Below are positions 45,701 through 56,280 of a stretch of 64,000 nt of DNA, one piece after another. The stretch comes from Argopecten irradians (taxonomy: Eukaryota > Mollusca > Bivalvia > Pectinida > Pectinidae). Position 1 is the first letter of the stretch. Each line of letters starts with the position of its first letter. The stretch spans positions 28,622,952 to 28,686,951 of the forward strand of contig NC_091140.1 in the NCBI RefSeq assembly GCF_041381155.1. The letters run 5' to 3'. Under the pieces are notes generated by a model. The model had not been told where the DNA came from. It did no database searches and saw only the letters and a program-made list of their open reading frames with translations. The translations under genes and the position numbers were made by a program.

Positions 45701-48700
45701 TAGCTTTACATTGAAAAGAGAGCTTTCACAAAAAAACGTGCGAATCGTTCTTACAAGTTTGAATAGAGATAGATTACATCGGTTGTACTAAATTCAGAAG
45801 AAGTTTTAGAAATCTTTGATCTAATTTTTAAAGTAAGTGAAAGTTATTTTTTTCTCAAAATAAATTATTCAAAATATAATGTAAATAACAATGTTTTTTC
45901 CTTTTGCAGAAGAGCTCTTACACCATTTTCCATATTTGATTATTTTAAGTGTTTAAACACAACCTAAATAAATCAAACATAAATAATTTAAATGAGAAAA
46001 AGAATAAAAAAAAATAAAAATAAAAGCACTATGTCAGTAACAATCTGCAATGTAAATCAACAGTCTAGTATATCCACATTATTACGATCATTTTAGTATA
46101 CTGATACAGTGTGCATTGAATCAGGCACACCTCATTGTAATCCTGAAATGAATAATTGTGAAGCAATATTTAACATTTTCCATATCTTGCATGTTTTTCA
46201 AATATGTATTGTACTAAAATGTTATTGAAATGCAGGTACATACTAACCAATACTTTACATCTAAGTAGACTGAATGATACAGTGATACAACAACGTACAG
46301 TGTATGTTTTATAGAACAAGGAGAAAGGAAAGTTAGTAAACGATTTTACCTACTTTGAGAATATTGTCCATCGGGATTATTATATTGCCCCGGAAAAACT
46401 ACTGAAGGAAAGATCAATTTACGCCAAGGGTCGAGAATTCATTTTGTCAACGACTGAAGGATACCGTCCTGTAAGTTGGGTTATGAATGGTTTACTTTAT
46501 TACATTTTAGTTTAAAAACAGTGAACAAACTATCAAATAATTTGCTTTAAAAAGATATTCTTGATAAAACAAACCTACTGAATGTAACGCAGTGTTGTTT
46601 GCTTTAACATCCCATCAATAGCCAGGGCTATTTAACGCATTCAACAGTAAACTGACCTTGATATGAAACTCAAACACATGCAATATATTTCGATTAATAA
46701 TGCATATGAGACGCTTTGTAATATTCCATAAAGAAATTAAGTCGAAGACGTTTTTTATGCCATGCCGTGGCGTTCGTCGTCCGTCCCGTCAATATCAGGT
46801 ATTTCCTTTAATTCGATGTAGCGTGTATAAAGTGCGCGATTTGTGTTTTGGGAGACTGCGATAATCCCGTTTACATGTATTCGATGCGTGTTGTGTCCTC
46901 TTGCATAGTAGAACTCTTGCCCTTTTTATAGTGTTTCATCACTGAAGCATGCAACCGCAGACACTAAGCAACATACCCCATTCGGTCACTTTATACTTAC
47001 AACGGGCGCTTAGAAGGAGTAAATCGATATAACAAATATGGTCAGAAACATCTTTGGGACAATGAACTCAGATTTTGCATGAATAATAATTCAATAGAAG
47101 CAATATAGGTAATTTCATAAAATCGTTACTAGACATTAAGTGTGTGACAGATTTACTAAACTTTGTCCTCAGGAAGGTGATTAGATTTCGCAGAAATGGT
47201 GACTTTGACCCCTGGTGTCAAAATGGACGGGGTTCATCTGGGGGAGCAGAAAGAGTTATGAATTATTATTCTTAAATGAAGGAGACCAACTGTATCTTAA
47301 AGTTTGGTATAAACTTAGTTATCCTGATGAATTGCATTCTTTTGATGAAAACAAAATCAATAAAAACAAATTCTTTAAAAAAACCTCTTTCATCTTTGAA
47401 AAATAAACATTCTGATAGCCAGGTGAGCAATACTTGGACTCTATAATGTTTGTAACAATTACCTCGACCTTGATGCGATAGTTCTGAGACATGATTGTTT
47501 CCAAATTATTTAGATTAGCGATATATATGTACGGTGCAGACAAAATTAATACTTTAATACTATCAAGTTAAAACATCAGGGAACTACATCTTATTGGTGC
47601 CTTTTAAACATGGATAACTTCTTTTTGTATTCCTTACATATAGCTATATCATCAATTATGAAAATATCTAGGAAAATTCATTACGATAAAATTTAATGGA
47701 GAAAAAGTACTTACACCAATTGCATGCTGTTTCATAAAGCCAGAATATAAAACACTTTTTTATTATATGATAACAATAACTTTATATTAATTATAGCCAA
47801 GCGTAGCCGAATTCAGAATAGCTTCAAATAATACCGCTGTCGGACCTCCACAGTCATCCAGCAAGACGTAAGTAATGCATAAGAGTAAAAAAGGTAATGC
47901 ATGCATGTATTTACCATACAGAACCATTATATGACCGATGAACATTTCTGGCGAAATCTCACTATTCCGCTGCATTTTAAAACATTAAAGCGGACAAGCA
48001 TGAAGACGTTTTTGTTGATATGTATTCTTTTTCTTTCACGCGCCTTTTAAATGTTATTGAACATTATTTCTAATTTCTAGAGATACCGATTTTTGGAGCA
48101 TATGTTGAGCTTTTGATTTTTAATTTATCTTATGGAAACAAAAGCCAAATAGAAGCGTCTTTAATAATTCAAGTAATTTAAGACATAACTTTTGTTTTGT
48201 GAAATGTATATCATTGGTTTATGAAAAATATAACTGATTTTAAGTATAACATGTAGGTAAATTCTTGGTAGCAGAAATATTGCTCAAGAATATTAAAAGA
48301 ATAATATTCATTTCAATGTCTATATATTTTGTATCCAAAATAAAATACATGTATAGTAAATAGTTCCCGCTAAAATGAATTTAAATTATCAACAGCTCAT
48401 TAAATATTTATACCATAATTTCCAAACTTGTTCAAGTTTTCGAACGATTTTTTCCACGTATGTACACTGTACACCATATATTGAGATATTGCATTCATTG
48501 ATAAGATTTTAGATATTTTCAATGCTTTTTTATATCTCCATTCATGATATATATTTCTTTTCATTTTAGAAACAAAGGAAAGGTACAAGGCAAAATGTCT
48601 GCGGTCAACTATGATGCAAGTCGAATGATAGATTTTATGTACTAAATAATATTTGATATATTACTAAAATCCTTTTTGCTTTAATTTGAGCTAAACTCAA

Positions 48701-51700
48701 TGCTTGAAATAAGCAAAATACTGAGCTATACATAATCATCCTCGATATATCAGTGATACATATCACTGACGAAATGTTATCGATCAAATGGCAAGTGATA
48801 GTATCCCCTTGCGTATCAATGATGTACAAAATAGGATAACTGTACTAATGTTTGTGTCAAAATTGATATATGTCTACTATTGATGGTAACTAAAATCTGA
48901 AATATAGCGAATGATTTCTATTTAAAGACAATATTAATTTAATATTTAAGAAATAAAATATATTTTGATGTAAATTTCAACTTGTGTAAATAGAACCTTT
49001 ATGCAATACATCTTTTAAATAATGTCAATCACTTTTAAATTGTCTTGTACAATAACTTCTATTTTATCTTTCGCAGTTAAAAGCGGACGTTTATGAAGAG
49101 ATAAGAAAGAAAGCAAGCAGTAGAAGTCCAAAGTCACTACATGGAAAGTAAGCTGCAAGAAGAAATAAAATTACATTTTTTTTATGTGAAATTTTACAAT
49201 GCAGGTTTCATTCAGTATAACTTTGCCAATAAAGGTCGATGGGCTGGTGCTGTGCTTAAAGCCTGCATTTTTTTAGATTTCTTACACATACCATTGCTCA
49301 TGCATAATAAGTAGTGAATTTTGAGTCATGTCTACGTTACGAGGGCTAATCAATAAGTAGCCAGCGTGTCGGATCTCATATTTATATATTGTATTTGGGT
49401 ATGTATATTTACATGTGTTTTCAGTAGTAAAAGTTATGTTATCAGCCAATCTGATTAAAACACAGATTCTTATAACCACTCCGTTCCTCTATCCCACGTA
49501 GTGATAATAAGGATCTGTATTTTAATCAGATTGTTATCAGCTAATAATAGTGATATAAAGGGATTAATAATCCGAAATAAAAGGCCAAAATAAATTCAAC
49601 CTAAAATTAAAATTCATTTCTATGGAGTATATTTTAGCCACTATTGAGCCTTCTTCAGTCCAAAATAACACTAACACAACGTGTTCGTCTACATGTTTGT
49701 TTACATCTATCAGCTAATAATAAACTCTGGCTATCACATAACCGTCTAGTTTGGATTCCGTTCTATAAGTAAGTTTCCTTTGTAACAATATACGCCACCC
49801 AAAACACCATCATTCTTTGTGCGTAATGCATCATCTTGTTCTTAAGACGAAGAATATCAATTCTATTTTATGCACTGAAATAAAGCTGTGTATTTCAACT
49901 TCAATTAACGACTATGCTATGGGATGTTCAGTTAAAACAGTCATAAGTGCTATAAGAACATTGGTATGCAATTTATGTCTGTTGATATATGCATTTGCTA
50001 TGGAGATTATGACTGAATTACACTTTTAAGTTTTATTTGCAGTGGTTATGGCGATAATGTTCACGCTCATAGAGCTTACCAACAACACGAAGATAAATTA
50101 GGAGATTTGCCAAACCATCTAAAGCAGGTATGTATTACTGTTTTTCATGTTCACAGATTTCATAAAAAATATAACACATTGAATTATTTCTAAACCATTT
50201 TTTTCAATGCTTTCAACGTTGCTATTGGTATTTCAAAATGAAACGCCATATGATAATATAGAATATGGCAGGATATCTAAGTGCCGAAAGGAAATCCTCG
50301 CTAAATCTGCAGGAAATTCTACATCGAGCAAAACCAAAATTACACATGCATCGTTAATTTTGACACTTGTAAATAATGTTCCGGTTAAGAATAAAGGACT
50401 GCTTCAGACTATTTTAATTGCTCTGATATCACTAAATAATGTAATTATATAAGAAAGAATGATTGTTTTTATATGTTACAAAACATCTTAATTTATCAGA
50501 CACCTTTGTCACAGGAAAAACAATTGCGCTCGAATACTTCAATGGGAATGTATGATGATGCCGAGAGAGAGAAAACGGAAATGCAAACGAAGATACATAA
50601 GATGGAAATACAGTTGAGAGAAACACGGGCACAATTGCATCAGGCAGAGAAGGAAAAGGACTACTGGGTGGATCGGTAGGTGTATTAGATTATAATTCCT
50701 TTTACATTGATAAACATTTAAGTGCATAATAATAAAATCGCGAACCTGACAAATCCGTTAGTATTTAGCTTCATTACATAATCCGCCTGATATACAGTGA
50801 TTTACCCTGTTCATAATTTTGAATATGTCACCAGTGTTATATGACCTATGTAGAACAATTTTTATTTGCTGGAAATTCATTGTGATGTCAGAATTCTGAT
50901 GTAAAATGACGGTTTCCGCAATAGATTTTGACGAGAGATTCTTCAAATATATATATTGATATAGTTAATTGATAAAAGGTGTCTTAGATGTGTGATGATT
51001 TTATATGAATAAAGCCTGCAAGAGTCCATATTCTTTAAACTTATTACATAAGGTTTCATATAAAGAAATGAACACTCGTTTATATACACTTGTAATTAAG
51101 ATCCTATATAGCATTGTCGTTCAGTTTCTGTCAGGACAGGAAACGGTAAGGTTGATTTGTAAAAAAAAATCATCTAATATTATTCAATGCCTGTCGCACA
51201 TCCTTTCCCTAAAGTGCTTTTAATTTATAATATTGATATGCATTGCAACTCCTGTATATGTATAGTTGGTTATCATTCATTATTTTCCCCGTATTTCCAG
51301 GTTTATACAAACTTGAATTTCCACCGTATGATCTCAACACGCTGTGCTATGTCGGGTATTGCTGAATAAAGAAGATCCAGTCATCGTGAATGATTGTCAA
51401 TTTTTACTTTGTAATTATTCTTAATGAATGGTACCTGCTGCCCCTATTTGCATGATCATAAATGGCGACTAAATTTAAAATGTTATCTTGTCTTCGCTTT
51501 CTAAGTAACGTTATTCCTCCTAATGTCTCGATCGACATCGCCTCACTTTTGGCCTTCTGTAGAGCGTTCGCCCGTGTGAGGTAAGCTCTGCGTTTTGTCC
51601 TCTGACCATGATATTCCATGAGTGATAAACAGGAGTAAACTACTTTTATAAGTGGTAGTAAAGTGATAATTTCTACTCCTGCTTAGCCCTCAGCATCTCC

Positions 51701-53770
51701 GGAGTAGGAAGAATGGTTCGCTCGAGTCAGTATAATGTGTAGTACATGTATTTCGTGTATATTTCACAGGATGAGTAAGGTGACAGGAGACAAACTAACG
51801 CGAGATAATCCAGATATAGCTGACCTTAGTGACCCCAAACGACCTCAAAAACTAGGAGAACAATACAGTAGGCTGTACGATGATGATTGGACAGATGCGA
51901 TTGAGATTCTGACCGAACAAAATGACAAAGTCACGGAACGCGACGGGATCGACATACTACTGTATATCCTTAAGGTATGTATAATGTAAATCCAGATATT
52001 TCTTTTTGATATTAGGAAGATTGTTTAATGGAATGGCAATTACATGTATCATAAAATTGGATATGTCTACTTGTCATATTATATAAGATCACTTATCTAG
52101 AAATATTGGTAGACTGGCATTGATTTTCCTAAACTTTTAAAGCTTTGCTACTATAAGCAATGTTAAATACCAGATAACAAACCACATTTTGAATAGGCAA
52201 ATACAAAATAACGTTTAATAATAAGTTATCATTTAATACATTTTGTTCTGTATAACATGACAATAAAATGAAAGAAAGAAAAAACTTCAAATGAAAGACA
52301 AGAAAGAAAATACACAATTAATCAGTTCATAGTTACATATATCTCATTGCTTTAAGTGCATACTATTTCAATCACGATGTGTGACTATGAAAGCTTAAAC
52401 ATTTGGGGTTCAACAAGTATACATAAATCAAGTATTATTGAGAAAGAAATGAACTTAATTAATAATTAAACTTAAATAATTGAATGTTTCCAAAGTACTT
52501 ATCATTATGTGGTAATCTTATTTGCTTTCCACACAGGGAAGTTACGAAAAATGCGTCGATATCGCCGATGATCAATTCACGAAAATGCAAACCATTCTTC
52601 TGCAGGATGAAAATAGTAAAGAGGTATGAGTGTTCATTTTAAATTATCATTTTATGTCATGGTGTGTGTGACCGTCAACGTTTTACAAACATCCCTAAAA
52701 ATCTTGAATGGCTGAGTGGATTTTGCCATATTTGACCTGCAGTTTCTTTGAATAAAGGGGGACCAATTTTGAAAAAAGGGTGGGCCTGACCACCAGGACT
52801 TTAAGAGTGGTGCCCACTAGCAGAAATGTAGAAAATTCGTTAAAATCTTTTTTTTCTTCTTTTCTGTAGGAATGAAAGAATTAAGCGCAAATGCTTTGTT
52901 AGATTGTTCTTGGCCTAGTACAGGTGAACGATACAGGCCCAATAAGCCTCATGTCTCAATGCTTATAATCCCCATAATATGTATTAATAACAATTTTTCT
53001 AGTGTAAGAAGTGGTATACTCTATATGTTAGACGGACCGCATTGATAACAGATTGTTCTTTCTCTCTCCTAGTCCTTTTTTTCCTTTCTTCTCATATATT
53101 AATGTTATAATATTTACACTTACTTTGTCTTAAGTCTTTTTCAACTTTTTTTTTAAAAACAACATGTTTGTTATATATGTTGTTAACATATGTTTTTTGC
53201 TTTCAAATAGCAAACCAATGACATCAAAAGTCCAATAGAAGTGCAGAGAAGCCTGAAAGATGCACAAAAACTGGCTTCTGGACAAAACCTTTCGGCTGTT
53301 CAAAAGGTGAGATGAACTTTCATATATAACGCTGTAATTATAATTACACCTATCATAGTAAAACCTTAGAGACTGGGTCATGTGGTGTATTTAAATATGC
53401 CATTATTTTAATCACTACTTATTTTCATGTTGTTGTCATATATGAGTGATGGCATAATTTGATTTTTTTTCCTCAGAAAGTGAAAATGGAAATAGGATCA
53501 CCTGAAGGATTTGAAAAAATACCAATGCACCGACTAGAAGATTTCGTCGACAGATGTACCGATATATGTTGGGCAATGGTAATGCAAAGTCCACGCATGG
53601 AATTCGAATATCCCGAGTGCAATAAAGGAGAAAAATTCAATAAAGACCATTTTAAAGAATTCACCAAATCTGGTGATAGGTTCGACTACTTAGTGTGGCC
53701 TGCAATGGTCACACACAGACAAGGACCTCTCCTTGTTAGGGGTACCGTTCAGCCTATCAATAAGCGTTAG
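42746..53770 (+). CDS. Mitochondria-eating protein (MIEAP/SPATA18)-like gene, 12 exons
   Basis: Exons by my reading: 42746-42753, 45531-45654, 46315-46470, 47797-47867, 48570-48582, 49077-49147, 50043-50127, 50515-50675, 51770-51974, 52537-52623, 53211-53306 and 53477-53770 (stop TAG). All introns have GT/AG ends, every junction keeps the frame, and the sum is 1371 nt, giving 456 residues; human MIEAP is somewhat longer (about 540). Residues about 177-229 are a charged coiled coil (REKTEMQTKIHKMEIQLRET). From about 230 runs the MIEAP C-terminal domain: LSDPKRPQKLGEQYSRLYDD, DWTDAIEIL, then DFVDRCTDICWAMVMQSPRM, GEKFNKDHFKEFTKSGD and YLVWPAMVTH. In vertebrates this protein acts in mitochondrial quality control and binds cardiolipin; the same role here is inferred. 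The 8-nt first exon (ATGCCGAA) and the 13-nt exon 5 are the least certain; exons 7-12 are secure. Confidence 0.88.
43000..44980. other. First intron of the MIEAP-like gene
   Basis: AT-rich; no repeat or gene recognised in this part. A 65-codon ORF at 43405 has no motif. Confidence 0.45.
44985..45420 (-). mobile_element. SINE copy in MIEAP-like intron 1
   Basis: 3' part (ACGTTCTATTAATAGAC, TTTAAGGACGGTCTCCCATG), body, tRNA-like part (GACGAACGCTCAACTCGAGG) and head (TTTAGTCGCTTTGTTA). It ends about 110 bp before the exon at 45531. Confidence 0.8.
46598..47005 (-). mobile_element. SINE pieces in a MIEAP-like intron
   Basis: The 3' scrap (AACATCCCATCAATAGCCAG) at about 46605-46640 and the body (TTTTGGGAGACTGCGATAAT to CATTCGGTCACTTTATAC) at 46843-47000 are separated by about 170 bp of other sequence. 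Confidence 0.65.
47170..47440 (+). repeat. Interspersed repeat fragment
   Basis: GGTGACTTTGACCCCTGGTG at the left and CCAGGTGAGCAATACTTGG at the right recall a common short bivalve repeat. The 63-codon ORF over it (47215-47406) is preceded by in-frame stops, so I do not call it an exon. A relative lies at 52680-52955. Confidence 0.4.
48570..48582 (+). CDS. Proposed 13-nt micro-exon of the MIEAP-like gene
   Basis: AAACAAAGGAAAG sits between TTCATTTTAG and GTACAAGG. Joining exon 47797-47867 directly to 49077 would create a stop (AC+TTAA gives ACT TAA); including the 13 nt restores the frame (T-N-K-G-K). That need is the main argument for the exon. Confidence 0.55.
49447..49533. mobile_element. 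87-bp complete MITE with 8-bp target duplication
   Basis: The element is almost entirely two inverted arms: CAATCTGATTAAAACACAGA with TTCTTATAACCACTCCGT against ACGTAGTGATAATAAGGATC with TGTATTTTAATCAGATTG. It is flanked by the perfect direct repeat TTATCAGC (49439-49446 and 49534-49541). The 8-bp duplication is typical of hAT-superfamily transposition. Confidence 0.85.
51425..51745 (+). mobile_element. 5' SINE fragment against a MIEAP-like splice acceptor
   Basis: Head (GCATGATCATAAATGGCGAC), tRNA-like part (CTCACTTTTGGCCTTCTGTA to GAGGTAAGCTCTG) and post-tRNA body (TTTCTACTCCTGCTTAGCCC, CAGTATAATGTG). It stops about 25 bp before the acceptor of the exon at 51770. The 3' half is absent. Confidence 0.8.
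52680..52955 (+). repeat. Interspersed repeat fragment in a MIEAP-like intron
   Basis: Ends with CAGGTGAACGATACAGGCCC and AATAAGCCTC; the interior is degenerate (GGGGGACCAATTTTGAAAAA). Related to 47170-47440 by its right end only. Confidence 0.45.
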
Positions 53771-53808
53771 CAACTGCTAGGGTACTTGATGTAGTGTAAG
53801 ACTATAAG

Positions 53809-53957
53809 ACTCTTTCATATGTGGATATGAAGGATAGGGATATTCTACCCGAGGGTCACAAAATGTAGTAAAACCCGAGGCTTGCCGAGGGTTTTGCAAC
53901 ATTTTGTGATCCCGAGGGTAGAATATCCCTATCCTTCATATCCACTTATGAAAGAGT
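53809..53957. repeat. 149-bp hairpin directly after the MIEAP-like stop codon
   Basis: ACTCTTTCATATGTGGATAT, GAAGGATAGGGATATTCTAC, CCGAGGGTCACAAAATGTAG and TAAAACCC on the left pair with the complementary right arm ending TATCCACTTATGAAAGAGT; the loop is around GAGGCTTGCCGAG. It begins 39 bp after the stop, so it would be in the 3' UTR unless the transcript ends earlier. Confidence 0.9.
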
Positions 53958-54020
53958 ATTTTTCTTTCATACCACGACGTTTTACTGCAATTTTACAACT
54001 ATAATATCCCGCCATTTTGA

Positions 54021-54026
54021 AATAAA
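54021..54026 (+). terminator. Candidate poly(A) signal of the MIEAP-like gene
   Basis: First AATAAA after the stop, 251 bp downstream and beyond the hairpin. A later ATTAAA is near 54475. Confidence 0.4.
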
Positions 54027-54299
54027 TTCGAAGAAATCCACGACTGGAAGTCAATTTCCATACATGAAAAATTACGTGATATTTTCAACACAAATTCCGT
54101 TGCTTGCATCTTTTATAGTAAAACCAGTCAATTTTGTGAAAAAAATGTTAAAATTCTACCGAGGAAATAGAGATTTTGTTGACGCCGTGACGTCACGAGG
54201 CTTTATTGCATGGGTAGCCATGCAATACAGCCTCAGGCGACATGAGTGTATTGCCCTAGACCAGCCAGTATTACACGTGTAGGTATGAAAGCGACAACA

Positions 54300-54924
54300 A
54301 TGTCAACCATTGTCTCCATGTGATAGAGTGTAATTAGGTGATAGTATGTTCGAAATACTTCATCGCAAACATGACTATCATCTGTGATGCTTCATGTTTC
54401 ATGCTGAAGGTTGTAACTAATGTTTGATATTATTTGATTATTTCTTTTATCAATGTTTATAGTACAGAATTTTATTAAAGAAAGCAAAAATATCTTTATA
54501 CCGACCATATTTGTAGCACCCAACCGTCACAAGAATTAAACTTCAAACATAGCCATAGTCATAGCCAGAGCCTTTTCTATTTGTCTTTATTCAAGTTTTC
54601 AGTTGTTTCAATCCTATACCTAGACCACCTAGATATCATTGACTATTTGAGAAAGTTTGTGATTGTGAAAGATCAATATATAACAATGAACAAAGCAGAA
54701 AATGAAAAGTAACATTTCATATCATGTAATCATATTCATATTGGGGAAAATCATTATTTCAAAGGCACATCAAGTGAAGCTGATTTAGTTAAATAACCAC
54801 GAAACAAAATATAACATAAAAGTAGTGTTCTACATTCCCCTGAAAAAATAAAACAGAAAGTATTGTTAACTTTTCTGCCATATTGTTAGCTATTTCAATT
54901 GACACCGTGATACTAGCTATGCGA
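54300..54924. other. No gene recognised
   Basis: AT-rich sequence downstream of the MIEAP-like gene. Nothing else identified. Confidence 0.45.
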
Positions 54925-54928
54925 TTAA

Positions 54929-55289
54929 AGATGCTCCACCGCTGACAAATGGTATTTTTTGCACTATCAAAAACAGGAGCAGACGATTAAGTATTTTCCT
55001 TTAGTTACAAAAGTTACTTACTTTACACCGTTACCACCACTGAAAAATTTGAGCTTTTAATTTGACTTCAAGTTAAATATATGAAAAATAATTAATTGCA
55101 TCCCGAAAAAATTCCGTGCCACTATATCCTATATGGAATGAAGTACTGATTGCGCATGCACCAAAGGCGAAATAAATCATTTTATATTATTTTTTGTGTT
55201 AATTAGACATATATATATATATACAATTAAACACCAATTATTGTTCAAATGATGAATATCCTTTATGCTCTGTCGGCGGTGGATCACCT
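54929..55289 (+). mobile_element. TTAA-flanked MITE, copy 3
   Basis: Flanked by TTAA on both sides (54925-54928 and 55290-55293). The left terminus is intact; the right terminus is mutated (CGGTGGATCACCT). The interior is about as close to copy 2 as copy 2 is to copy 1 or closer (shared CCGAAAAAATTCCGTG). Confidence 0.85.
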
Positions 55290-55293
55290 TTAA

Positions 55294-56050
55294 GCAAGTT
55301 AAATTATACAAATACACAAAAAGCTGATAAAATTGATATTCAACTAAGATCATACATCTAATAAGGTAAACAAGCAACTGTAATAATAATTACATTAGAG
55401 TATTAAAGTAATTCTCGACAAAATGGCACAGGTCATGGTTCGGCATACAAGACGTCGGACTACCATGAGTAATGGCGGACAACGAACAATATTTGAACAG
55501 TTCACACACTGTGAACACATGTAAATTTACAAAGTACAGTGATGCCAACTGCGTTACATTTCATTAAAACTGTTTGTATATATATCAGATGCAAATTTTA
55601 ATGCAATATTTCCCTGATATTCCCTTTAATTACATATGTATTAAACAGTTCAGCTAATTAACTCTGATAGTACAGCGTAACCTGTCAAAACTGACACTTG
55701 TACAATCTGGATCCTTGTTTATTCCGGCTTATATTGCATGATTTAATATTGAAAAAACACTATAATTTAAAATTTTGTCTATACAGGCCTAATATACTGG
55801 CATCCGATTAAGACAAGTTGTACTGTGCTAGCATATATCAGGTTATCATCATATAATTCAAATCTGCTTGTTACGAGCATTTTCATTGGCTTAAAAATTT
55901 ACTTTATCAGCCCATAAAGGAAAAAATGGCGTCGCTGTCTGTAACGTTGCTTCTGATTGGCTGAGATGACGGCGTAATGATTTCATAGACAAAATAGCCC
56001 CAAAATGAATTCTGAATATTGAAGAGATTATATTAAATAAATTGAATTAT
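55294..56050. other. No gene recognised
   Basis: AT-rich. The part near 55900-56000 (TGATTGGCTGAGATGACGGC) may belong to the palindromic element that follows. Confidence 0.4.
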
Positions 56051-56280
56051 AAGGATTAATTTGAATAGATTTTTTATGTTATGGAGATATAACACAAAAA
56101 TCTGAGTGTACTCTCATCATAAACCGCGAAGCGGTTTATGATGAGAGTATGTTATGGAGATATAACACAAAAATCTGAGTGTACTCTCATCATAAACCGC
56201 GAAGCGGTTTATGATGAGAGTACACTCAGATTTTTGTGTTATATCTCCATAACATAAAAAATCTATTCAAGTTAATCCTT
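56051..56280. repeat. Near-perfect palindrome with a duplicated inner hairpin
   Basis: A 73-bp unit (ATGTTATGGAGATATAACAC to CGGTTTATGATGAGAGTA, itself containing the hairpin TCATCATAAACCGC / GCGGTTTATGATGA) occurs twice in tandem. It is followed by the full complementary arm down to CATAAAAAATCTATTCAA and TTAATCCTT. Outer arms are AAGGATTAATTTGAATAGAT and its complement. There are almost no mismatches, so it is young or maintained. Confidence 0.93.

Noticed and set aside
47215..47406. Possible extra exon of the MIEAP-like gene (63-codon ORF after a CTCAG)
   Set aside because: The frame has stops between the supposed acceptor and the ORF, it overlaps an interspersed repeat fragment, and the flanking exons already join in phase without it.
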